NCBI RefSeq assembly: GCF_021729155.1
Contig: NZ_JAJQYA010000031.1
Coordinates: 246-60,251 of the forward strand
Direction of reading: 5' to 3'
DNA from: Membranihabitans marinus
GTDB lineage: Bacteria > Bacteroidota > Bacteroidia > Chitinophagales > Saprospiraceae
DNA length: 60,006 bases
Shown: one piece after another, positions 24,352 to 32,791 of the stretch
Layout: each line of letters begins with the position of its first letter
Numbering within the stretch: the stretch's first letter is position 1
The notes under the pieces: model-generated
What the model saw: only the letters and a program-made list of their open reading frames with translations
What the model was told of the DNA's origin: nothing
The model's database searches: none
Program-made: the position numbers and the translations under genes

Positions 24352-25186
24352 TGCCCACCAACATTATTGGAATTATAACCCAGTTCGAGATGCTTGGATT
24401 AACGATGAAATGTCTGTGATCCAACGCGACTTTTTGCCGGAAGACTTGCAGGGGATATTGGCAGAAAATAAAGTGTCAGGGACGATAGCGGTGCAGGCCG
24501 ATCAATCATTAGACGAAACCAGATTTTTACTGAACTTAGCAGAAAACAACGATTCAATTCTAGGTGTGGTCGGTTGGATCGATCTGCGCAGCCCCAATTT
24601 GGAAGAAGACTTGAAAGAGTTTGAAAGCCAAACCTATTTATCTGGCTTTAGACACGTAGTCCAGGGGGAGTCAGATCCCTTGTTTATGCTGCGTCCGGAT
24701 TTTCTTCGCGGATTGGAGATAATCTTTGAGCGGGGATATACCTATGATATTTTAATCTATCCCCATCAATTGATCGCTGCATTGGAGTTGGCCAAACTTT
24801 TCCCCAATCAACCCATGGTTATTGATCATATGGCCAAACCCTACATCAAAGATGGTTATATAGACGGATGGGCTGCCATTATGAAAGAGTTGTCCAATTA
24901 CGAGCAGATGTATTGTAAGGTGTCGGGTCTCATTACAGAGGCCAATTGGAGTCAATGGACGGATAAAGATATTTTTCCTTATTTGGATCATGTGACTAAG
25001 TATTTCAGCAGTGATAGATTGATGTTTGGTTCCGATTGGCCTGTGGCTTTGGTCGCTGGTCAATACAAGGAAGTACTGGATCTGGTCAAAACCTATATTC
25101 AAGTATGGGAAGAGGAAGATCAGCGAAATATCTTAAGTCGTTCGGCTGAAGAATTTTATTTAAAGCAAATAATAGATGAATCATGA
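24338..25186 (+). CDS. Amidohydrolase, probable L-fucono-1,5-lactonase
   Basis: The 282-residue enzyme is an amidohydrolase of the COG3618 type. MKIIDAHQHYWNY supplies the metal-binding HxH at the N-terminus, FRHV and a VIDHMAKP strand lie mid-protein, and LMFGSDWPV supplies the C-terminal aspartate. Such proteins hydrolyse sugar lactones, including L-fuconolactone, to the acid. The frame opens eight codons earlier at 24314. I preferred the internal ATG because the family begins with this motif. It overlaps the mutarotase gene by 14 bp and the following dehydrogenase by 4 bp, so the three are translationally coupled. Confidence 0.87.
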   Translation: MKIIDAHQHYWNYNPVRDAWINDEMSVIQRDFLPEDLQGILAENKVSGTIAVQADQSLDETRFLLNLAENNDSILGVVGWIDLRSPNLEEDLKEFESQTYLSGFRHVVQGESDPLFMLRPDFLRGLEIIFERGYTYDILIYPHQLIAALELAKLFPNQPMVIDHMAKPYIKDGYIDGWAAIMKELSNYEQMYCKVSGLITEANWSQWTDKDIFPYLDHVTKYFSSDRLMFGSDWPVALVAGQYKEVLDLVKTYIQVWEEEDQRNILSRSAEEFYLKQIIDES

Positions 25187-25968
25187 ATTTAGGATTAGAA
25201 AATAAAGTATACATTGTCACTGGAGGATCAAAAGGAATAGGAGGAAGTATCTCCGATGTGCTGGCCGAAGAAGGAGCCATAGTGATTATCGCCGGACGTA
25301 AATCGGTGGACGGAGAAAAGAAGGTCAGTGAGATAGTTAGTAAGGGCGGAAAAGCCGATCATTTTCAAATAGAGTTGACCGATACTGAACGTTGCAAAGC
25401 CTTAATAGATTACGTCGTTGAACAACATGGCGGGATCGATGGTTTGGTTAACAATGCTGGTGTCAATGATAGTATTTCATTGGAAAATGGTTCTCCAGAG
25501 GAGTTTATGGCTAGTTTTCAACGCAATGTTATCCATTTTTATGCCCTGGCTCATTATGCCTTACCGCATTTGAAGGCCAGCAAGGGAAGCATTGTCAACA
25601 TTGGATCTAAAGTAGCAGAAACAGGTCAGGGGAATACTTCTGGTTATGCTGCGTCGAAAGGAGCTGTCAATGCATTGACCAGAGAATGGGCCGTAGAGTT
25701 ATTGCCTTATAGTATCCGAGTAAATTGCGTCATCCCCGCAGAGGTATGGACGCCACTGTACGAAAGATGGATCAATAGTTTGCCCAATTCCGAGGAAAAA
25801 TTGGCTTCTATTGTTAGCAAAATTCCATTGGAAAAAAGATTTACCACAGCTGAGGAAATTGCCAATGCTACCGTATTTTTATTGTCAAATGACAAATCAG
25901 GTCATACGACGGGACAAATACTGTATGTAGATGGTGGTTATACCCATCTCGATAGATCTTTGACCTAA
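25183..25968 (+). CDS. SDR oxidoreductase, probable L-fucose dehydrogenase
   Basis: This is a 261-residue classical short-chain dehydrogenase. The NAD(P) site is TGGSKGIG near residues 13-20, NNAG lies near 90, and the catalytic Ser/Tyr/Lys are in NIGSK...GYAASKGA. C-terminal GQILYVDGGYTHLD is typical. By operon position it should oxidise L-fucose to L-fuconolactone. The second SDR in the operon would then be the 2-keto-3-deoxy-L-fuconate dehydrogenase, but the two roles could be swapped. The ATG is shared with the upstream stop (ATGA). Confidence 0.85.
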   Translation: MNLGLENKVYIVTGGSKGIGGSISDVLAEEGAIVIIAGRKSVDGEKKVSEIVSKGGKADHFQIELTDTERCKALIDYVVEQHGGIDGLVNNAGVNDSISLENGSPEEFMASFQRNVIHFYALAHYALPHLKASKGSIVNIGSKVAETGQGNTSGYAASKGAVNALTREWAVELLPYSIRVNCVIPAEVWTPLYERWINSLPNSEEKLASIVSKIPLEKRFTTAEEIANATVFLLSNDKSGHTTGQILYVDGGYTHLDRSLT

Positions 25969-26021
25969 TATTGATTTTCAATATACATACACTAACTAAA
26001 AATTGAATTACAACAAAAAGT

Positions 26022-27650
26022 ATGACTAGTCAAAGAGAAAAAAAAGTATTGCTTATTCATCCCAATGACAATGTCTTGGTGGCATTGGAAGACCTAAAGG
26101 CAGGGGATCGTGTGCGCAATAACGATGGCTATATTGAAATAAAAGAAGATATAGCAGCTAAGCATAAATTTCCCATTGTCGATTTAGATGCCCAGGATAC
26201 TGTAACCATGTATGGAGTATTGGTAGGGGTAACACAGATGCCTGTTGGACAAGGATGTCTGTTGACTACTGAAAACCTTCACCACGCTTCCAATGAGGAT
26301 TATAAAAAAGAGATTGACGACTATAGTTGGGATCCTCCTCAAATCGATCATTTAAAAGATTTGACTTTTAATGGATATCATCGCAGTTCTGGAGAAGTTG
26401 GGACGAGAAATTATTGGTTGTTTGTGCCTATGGTTTTTTGCGAAAACAGAAATCTCGACATCATTCGTGAAGCTTTATTGACGGAGTTGGGGTATGAACC
26501 GGAGAATAAATATCGGAGTTATGTAAGACAAGTATTGTCGCCCAATGGAGGTTCAGCCGCAGAAGCTGTAGTCAAAGAAAGAAAGTTTAAAAATATAGAT
26601 GGGATTAAGTTTCTAAAGCATCAAGGTGGATGTGGAGGAACTCGAGAAGATTCCATTGTTTTGGGAAAACTTTTGGCTGGATATGCCGATCATCCCAATG
26701 TGGCTGGAGTTACCGTACTCAGTTTGGGATGTCAGCATTTGCAAGAAGATGGTTTTAAGAAACATATAACGGATCGAAATCCTGATTTTGATAAGCCATT
26801 ATTGTTTTTTGAACAGCAGCGGTATACCAGTCAGGATGAGATGATATACGACGTCATAGATCAGACATTGGCAGGTATTTCGAAGGCCAACGAAGAGGAG
26901 AGAAAACCAGCCCCACTCTCAAAGCTCATCATGGGTATGGAGTGTGGCGGTAGTGACGGATTTTCAGGTATTTCGGCCAATCCTACCGTGGGTAAAATTT
27001 CAGATTTTGTCACTAGTTTTGGAGGTAAGGTTATGTTGGCTGAATTTCCAGAATTGTTTGGTGCCGAACAGGATTTGGTCAATCGAATGACGAAGCCAGA
27101 GATGGTAGAGAAATTTACCTATTTGATGAAAAATTACAATGCAGCAGCTTTAAAGGTAGGCAGTGGATTTGATATGAATCCATCGCCAGGAAATATCAGA
27201 GATGGATTGATTACCGATGCCATCAAGTCTTTGGGAGCAGCTCAGAAAGGAGGCCGTTCACCGATCAACGATGTGTTGGATTATACGGAGAAGGTTAAAG
27301 AAGATGGACTTAGCTTATTGTGTACTCCTGGAAATGATGTAGAATCAACTACGGGATTAGCAGGAAGTGGGGCGAATATGATATTGTTTACTACTGGATT
27401 GGGCACACCGACAGGGAATCCTATTACACCAACTGTAAAGATATCGTCTAATACCATCTTAGCAGAAAGGATGCATGATATTATAGATTTTGATACGGGT
27501 AGTATTATTGAGGGTAGTGAAGGAGTAACTGAGGTGGCCGAGAGGTTGTTGAAGACGATAGTTCAGATAGCCAGTGGAGAAGTCCATACCAAGGCAGAGT
27601 TGCTCGGGCAAGACGATTTTATTCCTTGGAAGAGAGGGGTTAGTTTATAA
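26022..27650 (+). CDS. UxaA-family sugar-acid dehydratase, probable L-fuconate dehydratase
   Basis: The 542-residue protein belongs to the altronate/galactarate dehydratase family. An N-terminal SAF domain (about residues 12-95, with HPNDNVLVALEDLKAGD and VGVTQMPVG) joins the catalytic part. That part has GYHRSSGEVGTRNYW, HQGGCGGTREDS, LGCQHLQEDG, MGMECGGSDGFSGISANP and TPGNDVEST, with conserved cysteines for a metal centre. It would convert L-fuconate to 2-keto-3-deoxy-L-fuconate. UxaA-type genes occupy this slot in the Campylobacter jejuni fucose locus, whereas Xanthomonas uses an enolase-type dehydratase. It lies 53 bp after the SDR. Confidence 0.85.
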   Translation: MTSQREKKVLLIHPNDNVLVALEDLKAGDRVRNNDGYIEIKEDIAAKHKFPIVDLDAQDTVTMYGVLVGVTQMPVGQGCLLTTENLHHASNEDYKKEIDDYSWDPPQIDHLKDLTFNGYHRSSGEVGTRNYWLFVPMVFCENRNLDIIREALLTELGYEPENKYRSYVRQVLSPNGGSAAEAVVKERKFKNIDGIKFLKHQGGCGGTREDSIVLGKLLAGYADHPNVAGVTVLSLGCQHLQEDGFKKHITDRNPDFDKPLLFFEQQRYTSQDEMIYDVIDQTLAGISKANEEERKPAPLSKLIMGMECGGSDGFSGISANPTVGKISDFVTSFGGKVMLAEFPELFGAEQDLVNRMTKPEMVEKFTYLMKNYNAAALKVGSGFDMNPSPGNIRDGLITDAIKSLGAAQKGGRSPINDVLDYTEKVKEDGLSLLCTPGNDVESTTGLAGSGANMILFTTGLGTPTGNPITPTVKISSNTILAERMHDIIDFDTGSIIEGSEGVTEVAERLLKTIVQIASGEVHTKAELLGQDDFIPWKRGVSL

Positions 27651-27674
27651 TAAGACGTAAATATTAATATACAC

Positions 27675-28451
27675 ATGAAAAAGTTTGAAAATAAAATAGT
27701 AGTTATCACCGGTGGAGCGAGTGGTATTGGTTGGGCGATAACTGAGGCTTTTGCTGCTGAGAATGCCATAGTCTATATGTTGGAGATCAACCAAGAAGCT
27801 GGATTGTTTCAATTGGAATCCCATGGATATTCGACAGATGTGATCAAGTGTTTGGCTTGTGATGTATCAGATCAGGGACAGGTAGATACTTGTATTAAGA
27901 GTATATTGAGTGTTCACGACAAGATTCATGTATTGATCAACAATGCAGGGATAGCCCACATCGGCAATGCCGTGACTACTACTGAGAGCGATATGGATAG
28001 AGTATACCAAGTCAATATAAAGGGGGTATACAATTGTCTCCATGCCGTAATACCCAATATGGTGCAAACAGGAGGTGGAGTAATTCTCAATATGGCTTCC
28101 ATTGCAGCTACTTTGGGGTTAAGCGATCGATTTGCATACAGTATGAGTAAGGGTGCGGCTTTGACTATGACCTATTCTGTGGCCAAAGATTTTATTGATA
28201 AGGGGATTCGATGTAATGCGATTTCACCGGCTCGCGTGCACACTCCGTTTGTGGACGGTTATTTGGCGAAAAATTATCCGGGGAAGGAGGAAGAGATGTT
28301 TGAAGCATTATCCAAGACCCAACCCATTGGTAGGATGGCTAAGCCTTCAGAGATAGCCGCATTGGCCGTGTTTTTGTGTAGTGACGAAGCTGGGTTTATT
28401 ACAGGCTGTGATTACACTATAGATGGAGGGTTTACGAAATTGAACACTTAG
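27675..28451 (+). CDS. SDR oxidoreductase, probable 2-keto-3-deoxy-L-fuconate dehydrogenase
   Basis: The 258-residue classical SDR has TGGASGIG near residues 12-19 and NNAGIAHIG near 90. The catalytic Ser and Tyr-x3-Lys are in NMASIAATLGLS..AYSMSKG, and the end reads TGCDYTIDGGFTKLN. It most likely oxidises the C4 hydroxyl of 2-keto-3-deoxy-L-fuconate, forming the 2,4-diketo acid for the FAH enzyme encoded first in the operon. It is the last fucose-pathway gene, 24 bp after the dehydratase and 40 bp before an unrelated DUF2061 gene. Confidence 0.83.
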   Translation: MKKFENKIVVITGGASGIGWAITEAFAAENAIVYMLEINQEAGLFQLESHGYSTDVIKCLACDVSDQGQVDTCIKSILSVHDKIHVLINNAGIAHIGNAVTTTESDMDRVYQVNIKGVYNCLHAVIPNMVQTGGGVILNMASIAATLGLSDRFAYSMSKGAALTMTYSVAKDFIDKGIRCNAISPARVHTPFVDGYLAKNYPGKEEEMFEALSKTQPIGRMAKPSEIAALAVFLCSDEAGFITGCDYTIDGGFTKLNT

Positions 28452-28491
28452 ACAGTTGTTTTATTAAATTATTATATTAAAAATTATCGAG

Positions 28492-28740
28492 ATGGCTGAA
28501 GTAGAAAAAGTAGCAAAGGTAAAGGAATCTCATGCGAGGTCTTTCATCAAGGGAGTTACTTGGCGGATCGTGGGAACATTGGATACGATGTTGATATCAT
28601 ATTTTGTGACCGGTAATTGGACCTTTGCTTTTTCCATAGCCAGTATTGAAGTGATTACCAAATTGTTGTTGTATTATTTTCACGAGCGGGCTTGGCAGTT
28701 GTTGCCAAGGGGGTCTGTAAGGACTTGGTTTAAGAAGTAA
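28492..28740 (+). CDS. DUF2061 small membrane protein
   Basis: The 82-residue protein matches DUF2061. SFIKGVTWRIVGTLDTMLISYFVTG gives the first membrane helix. FSIASIEVITKLLLYYFHERAW gives the second helix and the conserved histidine/glutamate pair, followed by a basic end. Function is unknown; in other bacteria it can occur near sulphate assimilation genes. Here it may be read through from the fucose operon (40-bp gap) but has no evident link to it. It is convergent with the lrgB-like gene. Confidence 0.85.
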   Translation: MAEVEKVAKVKESHARSFIKGVTWRIVGTLDTMLISYFVTGNWTFAFSIASIEVITKLLLYYFHERAWQLLPRGSVRTWFKK

Positions 28741-28751
28741 ATTATACGGTC

Positions 28752-29417
28752 TTAGAAAAATAATTCCCAAATAATAGGTGCCATGATTACCGTGAAAATG
28801 GCATTGAAAACCATGGCCAATCCGCTGTAAATTCCTGTTTCATCACTGATTTCTATAGCGCGAGCTGTGCCTATTCCGTGACTGGCTGTGCCTATCGCAG
28901 TGCCCATGGCTGGAAAGTGTTGGATGCCCATATACCGAAGTAGTATAGGGGCAAACATGTTTCCAAATAATCCCACTGCTATTACCAGAACAGAAGTGAC
29001 CGTAGGGTCCCCATTTAGGTTTTGGGTCACTTCGATGGCTATAGGTGAAGTGATGCCCATAGGGAGTAGAGTAGCGATGATGGTTGTTGGGAAGTCCAAC
29101 CATCGTCCAATCGCCACAATCAATAATAAACTAATACAGCAACTGCTAAATATAGAAAGTAAAAAGGGATAAATGTTTTTCACAATGGAATGAAGCTGCT
29201 TGTACAGCAGGGTGCCTAGAGCTACCACAGTGGGGCCTAGCAGAAAAGTGAGGAACCTACTTTCGTGAAAATAGGTAGTAAACGGAGTCTCCGTTGCTTT
29301 TAGGGTAATGATGGTTCCCATAATGGCAAAGAAAACGGGGATAAAGAGAATCAATGACCAGCGTTTGTAAAGTCGTCGTGCCATTAAGAATAATAAGATA
29401 GTAATAACAGTGATCAT
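28752..29417 (-). CDS. lrgB: LrgB/CidB-family membrane protein
   Basis: The 221-residue protein has about seven hydrophobic segments and the LrgB signature. FLLGPTVVALGTLLYKQ lies near residue 60, LPMGITSPIAIEV in the middle, and GTASHGIGTARAIEI near 175. LrgB works with LrgA, described as a holin/antiholin-like pair influencing murein hydrolase activity. In plants the fused homologue exports glycolate, so a carboxylate-transport role is also possible. Its ATG overlaps the lrgA stop by 4 bp, showing coupling. Confidence 0.9.
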   Translation of the reverse strand: MITVITILLFLMARRLYKRWSLILFIPVFFAIMGTIITLKATETPFTTYFHESRFLTFLLGPTVVALGTLLYKQLHSIVKNIYPFLLSIFSSCCISLLLIVAIGRWLDFPTTIIATLLPMGITSPIAIEVTQNLNGDPTVTSVLVIAVGLFGNMFAPILLRYMGIQHFPAMGTAIGTASHGIGTARAIEISDETGIYSGLAMVFNAIFTVIMAPIIWELFF

Positions 29418-29806
29418 TGGAATCTATTAATGATGTTTTTAAATCGGGTAAATAAGTGTCCAACAATCAGTAAGCTTAAGATAGTGGTTCCGATGGCAAT
29501 GGCGACGATGGGTAGGCTCCATTGTTCAATGGCTTGATATGAATCCATAATACCCACTCCATAAGGCACAAAGAACAATGCTAGGAAACTCAATAGTAGG
29601 GTAGAAGCATGGTCCACCCAGGACAAAGGGATTATATTCAATTTTAAAGCGGTGAATAATAAAATCATACCTATAATACTGCCTGGAATGGGGAATGGAA
29701 TAAAGGGGGCTAAAAATTCTCCCAGAAAGAAAAGGAGAACGATAATTCCGAATCCACGAACTAAGATAAATCCTGTTTGAATTAGGGGAATCAATTTATT
29801 TTTCAC
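29414..29806 (-). CDS. lrgA: LrgA/CidA-family holin-like membrane protein
   Basis: The 130-residue protein has four membrane helices and the CidA/LrgA signature PFPIPGSIIGMILLFTAL near residues 37-54, followed by LLSFLALFFVPYGVGIM. It is the partner of the overlapping lrgB-like gene. The start appears to be GTG at 29806 (reading MKNKLIP), as no ATG is better placed. Upstream lies a repeat-rich intergenic region of about 830 bp, so its promoter must lie in or near that DNA. Confidence 0.88.
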   Translation of the reverse strand: MKNKLIPLIQTGFILVRGFGIIVLLFFLGEFLAPFIPFPIPGSIIGMILLFTALKLNIIPLSWVDHASTLLLSFLALFFVPYGVGIMDSYQAIEQWSLPIVAIAIGTTILSLLIVGHLFTRFKNIINRFQ

Positions 29807-30044
29807 AATGTATTTTTATTCATTCAATAGTAATGGCTGGGCAAAATACTAATTTCTAAAGAGATGGTTAATTTTTGACTTTGTATTTCGTATTAAGCTA
29901 GTGGTTTGGAAAGAAGTGTGGGAGCCGAAACGTTGAACTGAGCCGAGTTAAAGTGTGGAAGTAGAATAATATTATTTTTCAACAAAGATACCATTAAATA
30001 AACTATCCCAAGTCGATGTAAAGGAATCGGAGCCGGTGGCTCAG
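29807..30044. other. Intergenic region with module border fragments
   Basis: Most of this stretch is AT-rich lrgA leader. From about 30024 a c-type fragment appears (ggaatcggagccggtggctc). No gene is seen. Confidence 0.5.
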
Positions 30045-30167
30045 GCGTGATTATAACGTCGTCAGACTATTTCCGGCGTGACTGCCCCGTAATTCGACAG
30101 TAATTCACTTTTGATATAATGTCGTCCACTTCGACTCAGCTCAGTGCGCCGCTTTCAGGACTTCTGT
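30045..30167. repeat. Direct repeat with single GTCC-GGAC hairpin, copy 1
   Basis: The sequence gcgtgattataacgtcgtc, gtgactgccccgtaattcgac, ttcacttttgata and gtcgtccacttcgac through gccgctttcaggacttctgt recurs at 30410-30557. The GTCC...GGAC hairpin here holds the extra acttcgac...agctcagtgcgccgc segment also found in composite copy B. Confidence 0.8.
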
Positions 30168-30409
30168 AGAAAATATCATCCTCCCCATTAGTATAAACAA
30201 TATTTTACCTCTCGGTTGCCATAGGTATTACATAAAGAAGCCACATAGTGGTGACCTATTAATAGATAAATATGATGAATCAGGTTAAGTTCTAGAGGAG
30301 GGACATGTATATTGTTCTTCCACAGCGCCTCCATGTTTTTCTGTCTGGAACAGGATTTATAAAATTACAAGATTAACAAGATTTACTGCCTCGAGTTGTC
30401 ATTTTTTTT
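30168..30409. other. Gene-free spacer between direct repeats
   Basis: No reading frame, terminator or hairpin module could be supported here. Confidence 0.5.
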
Positions 30410-30557
30410 GCGTGATTATAACGTCGTCAGACTATTTCCGGCGTGACTGCCCCGTAATTCGACAGCAATTCACTTTTGATATTATGTCGTCCACTTCGAC
30501 CAACACTTCGACAGAGCTCAGTGCGGCGGCTCAGTGCGCCGCTTTCAGGACTTCTGT
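30410..30557. repeat. Direct repeat with expanded hairpin insert, copy 2
   Basis: It matches 30045-30167 except inside the hairpin, where cacttcgac and ggctcagtgcgcc segments are duplicated, lengthening the unit by about 25 bp. The expansion suggests slippage or repeated insertion within the hairpin. Confidence 0.8.
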
Positions 30558-30642
30558 CAGTTATCAACTTGATTTTATCCAAGATTCTTCAAAATAATTC
30601 AAGCTTGCTGCTAATCATAAACGAGTTTCATATTGAGCTATA

Positions 30643-31110
30643 TCAATATCGCATTTGCCAGCTCTTGATTTTATCGCCTTCAACCGTAAACAAAAAGTTG
30701 GCCTTGTTGGTATATCCACGGCTATGGTATTGTCCTTTTACGACTACTTCATGGCCATTTATTTCAAATTGAGGGGCATCGACCTGCCCTTTTCTCTCGA
30801 TAATATCACTTTCCAACCAACTGAAAAAGTCTTTTCCAGATTTCCATTCTCCATTTCCATAAGCCTGCTGAGCATTTTTGTGAAATAAGGAACGGATTTT
30901 TTCGCCATCATTTTCGGACATGGCAGCTATTAATGATTGAACCACCAGTTCTGGATTATTTTGTAAATTTTCAATATTTGAATTCATAGATATTGTATTT
31001 GTTTTGTTTGTGTTTTGTTGTTTGATCTCTTGATTAGAATGGTGTGCACTCGGATGTCCACAAGCATTTATTGTTATAAATAAGGTAGCTAGGATGCAAT
31101 AAAATTTCAT
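30643..31110 (-). CDS. NTF2/SnoaL-like lipoprotein
   Basis: The 155-residue protein has a lipoprotein signal (LFITINAC, Cys17) and a low-complexity linker rich in His, Asn, Gln and Thr (residues about 18-45). An NTF2-like domain (about 47-155) follows: a helix VVQSLIAAMSENDGEKIRSLFH, then strands ending TNKANFLFTVEGDKIKSWQMRY. Such domains bind small molecules or act as isomerase-like folds, and no catalytic set is evident. It probably faces the periplasm or cell surface. The gene is downstream of, but 154 bp from, the CE15 gene. Confidence 0.75.
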   Translation of the reverse strand: MKFYCILATLFITINACGHPSAHHSNQEIKQQNTNKTNTISMNSNIENLQNNPELVVQSLIAAMSENDGEKIRSLFHKNAQQAYGNGEWKSGKDFFSWLESDIIERKGQVDAPQFEINGHEVVVKGQYHSRGYTNKANFLFTVEGDKIKSWQMRY

Positions 31111-31165
31111 GAACTATAGATTTTGTAAAAGCTATAGTAAATATATGATTAATGTGGATTAAGAG

Positions 31166-31197
31166 CAAAAAAAAGGAAGACCATTGGCCTTCCTTTA
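31166..31197 (-). terminator. Terminator after CE15 esterase gene
   Basis: The stem is AAAGGAAG/CTTCCTTT with additional inner pairing CCA/TGG. On the minus strand it is followed by a run of eight T residues. It lies 67 bp beyond the esterase stop codon. Confidence 0.7.
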
Positions 31198-31263
31198 TTA
31201 TCTTAATGAATCTATGTTCTACGTTTATTTATCGATGGAATTGAAGCAGTACTTCGACTTTAA

Positions 31264-32547
31264 CTATCTGACAAATCGATCTGCAAATTCAATATACTGT
31301 ACCCAGTCGTATCGGGTTACATCGTGCTTGCCCGATCTTTTGTGATAGGAAACTCCAGGGGTAAATCTGGCCTCGTTGACCTTGGGAGGAGTAACATCGT
31401 TCAGTGAAGGAATGCCGTATAAATCATAGGCCGGCTTGGCATAATAACCTGAGAGATATTCCCCTTTGGGATCGGCCCACTCATCCTGCTCTGCACTGGC
31501 AATGTATACTGGGCGGGGAGCCATCAGTGATATCAACATATGTTGATCAAAGGGCAATTCACTTTCTTTGTTGTTGTATTTTATGAAATTGTCGTTAAAC
31601 CAATGGGGGAAATTTTGATTGATCACAGCGACTCGTTCGCCAAATTCTCTTTTGGACAAGGCTGCACCACCACATCCAGAATCATTGGAAATGGCTGCTG
31701 CAAATCGAGGATCGGTGACTCCAGCCCAAAGAGAGGTCTTACCCAATCGCGAATGACCAAAAACGATAACCTTGTTTTCGTCGATGTCATTATCCGTTCC
31801 CAAGTAATCCAATGCTTTGGAAAGTCCATATGACCATATTCCAATGCTTCCCCATTCTTCAGAAGTCGGTTTGGTCTGGCCATCTTTGTAGAATAATGGA
31901 TGAAGTCCATTTTGGAATCCATCATCGAAATCGGGATCGATATCGCCGTAGTAGATTAATCCCAATCCATATCCCTGAGATACGATGTATTCCACCGGCC
32001 ATCGTGAAGAACGTACGCCCCTGGACACTTCATCGGCTCGATTTCCGAAAATATGGAAATTTGCATTGTCTCTTACCCAACTCGAGTGGATAGAGATGTT
32101 TTCATTGGGATTGGCAGTGTGGTTGCCATAAAAATTTAGCCCTAAAAACATGGGAGCCGGTTTGCTTACCTTTCTCGGAATAAATAGAGTGAGTCGAACG
32201 GAATGTCTACCGTTGGCATTGGAAAATATCATGTCTACTTCCTTGATGTCGGCAAGATCTGGGATGGCATTTTCTATATCTTTTACCACTACATAATGCA
32301 CTTTGACCTCGGTGTCTGGTTGTGTACCATACATTTGTTGTCTGAATATATCTAATATTTCTGGTCGTCTAATCTTTTCCCAGGCTTCAACAGTATTTAC
32401 TTTTTGTCCATCGGTAGTGGACAATACATCTACAATATCGAATTTGGGCACTTTGGCCTCATCGTAATTGGCTTTTTGTGCATGAGTATATTGGACACTG
32501 AATAGAAATAGGCAGAAGGCCAAGGTTGTTTGGATAGATTTATTCAT
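31264..32547 (-). CDS. CE15-like glucuronoyl methylesterase, secreted
   Basis: The 427-residue protein has a signal peptide (residues 1-24, ending YTHAQ). It matches carbohydrate esterase family 15, which cleaves ester links between lignin alcohols and 4-O-methyl-glucuronic acid of xylan. PAPMFLGLNFYGNHT forms the oxyanion region. The nucleophile elbow is GHSRLGK with Ser266, then SNDSGCGGAALSKR and MAPRPVYIASAEQDEWADP. The catalytic histidine is in SGKHDVTRYDW. The usual cysteine before the serine (GCSRxG) is His here, as in many bacterial members. The frame opens 35 codons upstream, and I chose the ATG that starts the signal. It is divergent from the SASA esterase gene. Confidence 0.87.
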   Translation of the reverse strand: MNKSIQTTLAFCLFLFSVQYTHAQKANYDEAKVPKFDIVDVLSTTDGQKVNTVEAWEKIRRPEILDIFRQQMYGTQPDTEVKVHYVVVKDIENAIPDLADIKEVDMIFSNANGRHSVRLTLFIPRKVSKPAPMFLGLNFYGNHTANPNENISIHSSWVRDNANFHIFGNRADEVSRGVRSSRWPVEYIVSQGYGLGLIYYGDIDPDFDDGFQNGLHPLFYKDGQTKPTSEEWGSIGIWSYGLSKALDYLGTDNDIDENKVIVFGHSRLGKTSLWAGVTDPRFAAAISNDSGCGGAALSKREFGERVAVINQNFPHWFNDNFIKYNNKESELPFDQHMLISLMAPRPVYIASAEQDEWADPKGEYLSGYYAKPAYDLYGIPSLNDVTPPKVNEARFTPGVSYHKRSGKHDVTRYDWVQYIEFADRFVR

Positions 32548-32791
32548 AGTTATTATATTATTCTCATAAAAATAAACAAGTCTATGGTGAATTGAAAGAT
32601 TTATAGTGATGTTTATCCATTTTTTGTAAACTATAATATAAACAATAGACAATAATTGAATGGAATTCCTGGCAGTAGTTGGAGCGATATTGTGTTAGGA
32701 TGCCAAATTATTATAAGAATTTCATAATTGTGATCTTTAATAAATGCTTCAAATTTTCCTACATTAGTTCTTTTAAAATTAAATTACCAAT

